DNA of 64,000 nt from Iris pallida (Eukaryota; Streptophyta; Magnoliopsida; Asparagales; Iridaceae). The stretch lies in NCBI GenBank assembly GCA_029216955.1, contig JANAVB010029819.1, positions 34,122,747-34,186,746 of the forward strand, written 5' to 3'. Made by a program: the position numbers and the translations under genes. Positions within the stretch are counted from its first letter, which is position 1; the number at the start of each line of letters is the position of its first letter. Shown one piece after another: positions 61,238-64,000 of this stretch. The notes under the pieces are model-generated. The model was not told the origin of the DNA, did no database searches, and saw only the letters and a program-made list of their open reading frames with translations.

Positions 61238-63100
61238 TGTAAAACCCCTAAATTTTTACTATTTTTTTTATTTTATTTAAATTTTGGTACCGATTTGAAA
61301 TTTTATTATTATACTTCGCGCAGTCGTATTATATTTTTCGTAGTTGCTCGTCGAGTGCGAATATGTGCGAGCGTACATATTTCTAGTTTAAATTTTTTTT
61401 ATTTTTATAGTTTCAAGATAATGTATATAATAATTATTTTTGCTATCTTCCAAAATTTCAAGTTGTTGTTTTATTAATAAAGCCTTTCAAAATTTTTATA
61501 ATAGATAATATATTTTTATTAGAAAGGCAAAATTTTGAAAACAGTATTTATGCATACATATATAATTAGTAAATATTTGTTAGTTTATTTTTAATGTAAT
61601 TTTCGAAATTAATATTCTAGTATTTTAGAAAATATATTTTAAAATTATTTTGGCATCTAAATCTTGATTTGAAATTTTGGAGTTATTTAAATAAGTAAAT
61701 ATTTGCAATTTGAATTATCCCATTTGATTTCAAACTAAAAATCTAATTATTTTTAAATAGGATTTTGATTTGTATTTGAAATTGGATTTGATTTAATTTA
61801 AATTATCTAAATAGGGTTTAAACAAACCCAAACCTTATCCTAATGGGAATTCCCACATCCTATATATATAGGCAGGTACTCCTCCACAATTACTCCACAA
61901 ATAAATATTCCACAACCAAAGTGTGCATCGTGTCCGTGTCTCTCTTCCATCCACTGATTACTTTACAGATACAATATTTTGTCCCACCCGACAAACCGGG
62001 CCTCGACGCCATCCGCGTCACATAGACAGACCACCCAATCCTAAACCCTAAAATTCGCCACCATGTTTCCAGCCATCCTCCTAGGCCTCCCGGCCGACCA
62101 CCGACTTCCTACCACCACATCAATCGTCCAGCCACCACCACCGGCACTCCGGTCTCCACCTCTTTGCCCCGGCCCAGCATAACAATACCACCACCACCCC
62201 TGTTCCCTTCCGTCCCAGTCAACCACCCCGACTCCCCCACGCCAGCTACCCAACTCCACAGCCTTCTGACCCTCACCCCGCCAATACCACCGCCATCAAC
62301 TCCCCGACAACCACCACCACCAAAAAGAACCAAGAATCAAACACAACAACAAAAACAAAGACAACCAGCAAACTCACCTCCGCTGTGCCGAGCTTCCATA
62401 ACCCAGCCTTCCTCCGCCAGCCGTGAGCACGTCCCGTGCGTGCGCATCCCTCTGCGCAGTGCCGACGACTCAGCTGACGGCGCCGGCGCGTGGCCGCCCC
62501 ATCTGCTCCTTCGCGAGCTGTGCGACCAGCGCACTGGCTACACCAACCCCCAGCCCGGCGACATAGGGTCACGGCCACCATCACCAGCCTTGACGAGCCG
62601 GTGAGCTCGTCGCCACGGTACCGCGACTATCGGGATCGCTAACCGAAACCCCCAAACACGCCGCTGCTCCCATCTCCCTCCGCCGACCGCCGTTCTCCAG
62701 ATCCTCCGCGCGTGGACCCCTCTCGCCGCCCCGGACTCCGGCGAGGTCGCGTGCCATCGAAATCCGCGCGCGCCGACGAGCGCCAGGCACGCCCGACTCC
62801 ACCGCGCCACCTCCTCCCTCGCGTGACAGCGCCGACCACCGTGTCACTCTCCCGCCGGCGAGAACCCCTCCGGTAACCCTCTGCTCTCCCTCTCTTCAAC
62901 CCTCCTCTTTCGATCCCTATTCTTTTCTCATCTCTCTCTCTCTCTCTCTCACTCTCACTATCTACGAAATAGAGAAGAGTGAATGGGTTCTTTTTGGTAT
63001 ATTATTTTTATCACTTATTATTTGTTATTATTATTACTATTATTATGTTACATACTGTTATTATTAGTAGTTGCTATTATTAATTACCATATTTAAGTTA

Positions 63101-63163
<63 letters not shown>

Positions 63164-64000
63164 TAGAGTTATTATTAATCTTATTTTTATTATTATTATT
63201 ATTCTTATATTATTACCATTATTAGTATTAAGTTTTTTATATTTACTATTATTATTATTAAGTTTATTATTATTATTATTATTAAATCATTGGTATTAAT
63301 TTGAAATACTTTTGTTTATGATTTTATTATTATAACTATTAGTGAGTTATTCTAAATTAATATTTTTTTTTACATTATTTTTACAAACACTCAATGGCCT
63401 AAAATTATTTTTCCTATATTTTATTTTGACTAACAAAAAGTTACTTTTCTACAAGGTATATATTATATATATTTTAAAGGTGAGTTTAGCCTAAAAACAA
63501 ATTTTGATTTTTCAAGTATTCATCTAAACGTAGAATTGACTAGTAAAAAACGTGGTTTTGACTAGTAAAAACGTGGTTTCCTAAACTTGTGAGGTATATA
63601 GATTATTTTCAAATAGATATTTAATATTACTTCGACTAATAAAAAGATATTTTCAAATTGTATATATTAAATATGTTCAAGTATTTACGTGAAAGTATTA
63701 TAAAAATATTTTCTAAAAATTAGTATATGTATCTATCTCCACAGATTCTCCTCAATTATCTCCTTGATCACGACTAATCATGCATTTCTTTTTTTCGTAA
63801 ATTTCGGACGCTTACCCATCAACTTTGGCTATTGGACAATCGAAACTTGCAGGATTATTGCACCGCACTCGGCACCACACCAGGCGTAACACTAGGCAAG
63901 ACACCTTGCCTTCACTGTTTAATTTCTTGCTCAATATCATGCATGTTTTTACTTATTTTTAGAAAATATAAATTGTACTTGCAAATTATTATATTTTAGT
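61238..64000 (+). repeat. LTR of element G, E-family relative, continuing past the right edge
   Basis: It starts TGTAAAACCCC after TACGG (61233-61237, expected TSD). It follows the E LTR plan but is clearly diverged: AT-rich U3, TATA (61861-61868), GC-rich leader (about 62000-62890), a CT microsatellite (62930-62958) and an ATT tract (63010-63290). The frames at 62164-62899 on both strands are GC-composition artefacts. Whether it is a solo LTR or the left end of a full element lies beyond the window. Confidence 0.82.

Overview
The window is intergenic DNA from a flowering plant with a large, repeat-rich genome. I see no host gene, rRNA, tRNA or CRISPR array. Almost every base belongs to LTR retrotransposons of the Ty3/gypsy order or their solo LTRs, plus one hAT-type MITE. 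The species cannot be named from the sequence.

Layout: five LTR elements sit inside one another, and each boundary but one carries a 5-bp target-site duplication (TSD). Outermost is element C (+ strand, window edge to 61237), a gag-only Ty3/gypsy element. Element A (4587-58391, - strand, TSD GTACC), of the Tat lineage (dual RNase H), is inserted in C just 3' of gag. Element D (21769-55927, - strand, TSD CTCTC), same gag-only family as C, is inserted in the 5' coding part of A. Element E (26998-49573, + strand), a non-coding LTR element, is inserted in the gag of D with an abnormal junction. Element B (30424-43703, - strand, TSD ACTAC), a second Tat element, is inserted in the left LTR of E. 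Later single insertions are two solo LTRs of one family (F1 1638-2912, F2 6520-7788), an hAT MITE (13174-13756), and an E-family LTR (G, 61238 to the right edge).

The two Tat elements are the interesting part. On the - strand they carry ORF1, gag, protease, RT, RNase H, a second RNase H and integrase. On the + strand, between pol and the 3' LTR, they carry a separate antisense gene with its own TATA promoter, introns and poly(A) signal. In A this gene encodes a plant mobile domain (PMD) protein with an acidic linker and a coiled-coil tail, now broken. In B it is shortened to an intact predicted 124-residue protein without the PMD. The 7-mer GCCGCAT and close variants is packed into four separate compartments of both copies: LTR U3 upstream of the TATA box, the antisense promoter, the antisense intron, and the repeat-coding part of ORF1. 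An element-encoded PMD-type regulator plus dispersed copies of one short motif at both promoters resembles, in design only, the VANC/short-motif anti-silencing systems of VANDAL transposons. This is the best candidate for an undescribed system here, and it is an inference.

C and D share an internal region of about 1.75 kb with gag and no pol between LTRs of about 4.3-4.9 kb, so loss of pol is a family property (TR-GAG type). E has LTRs of about 4.0 kb around 1.24 kb of non-coding sequence (LARD-like). All of these depend on proteins supplied in trans. Coordinates of boundaries were read by eye from LTR ends (TG...CA) and TSDs; percentages are hand counts on short samples.
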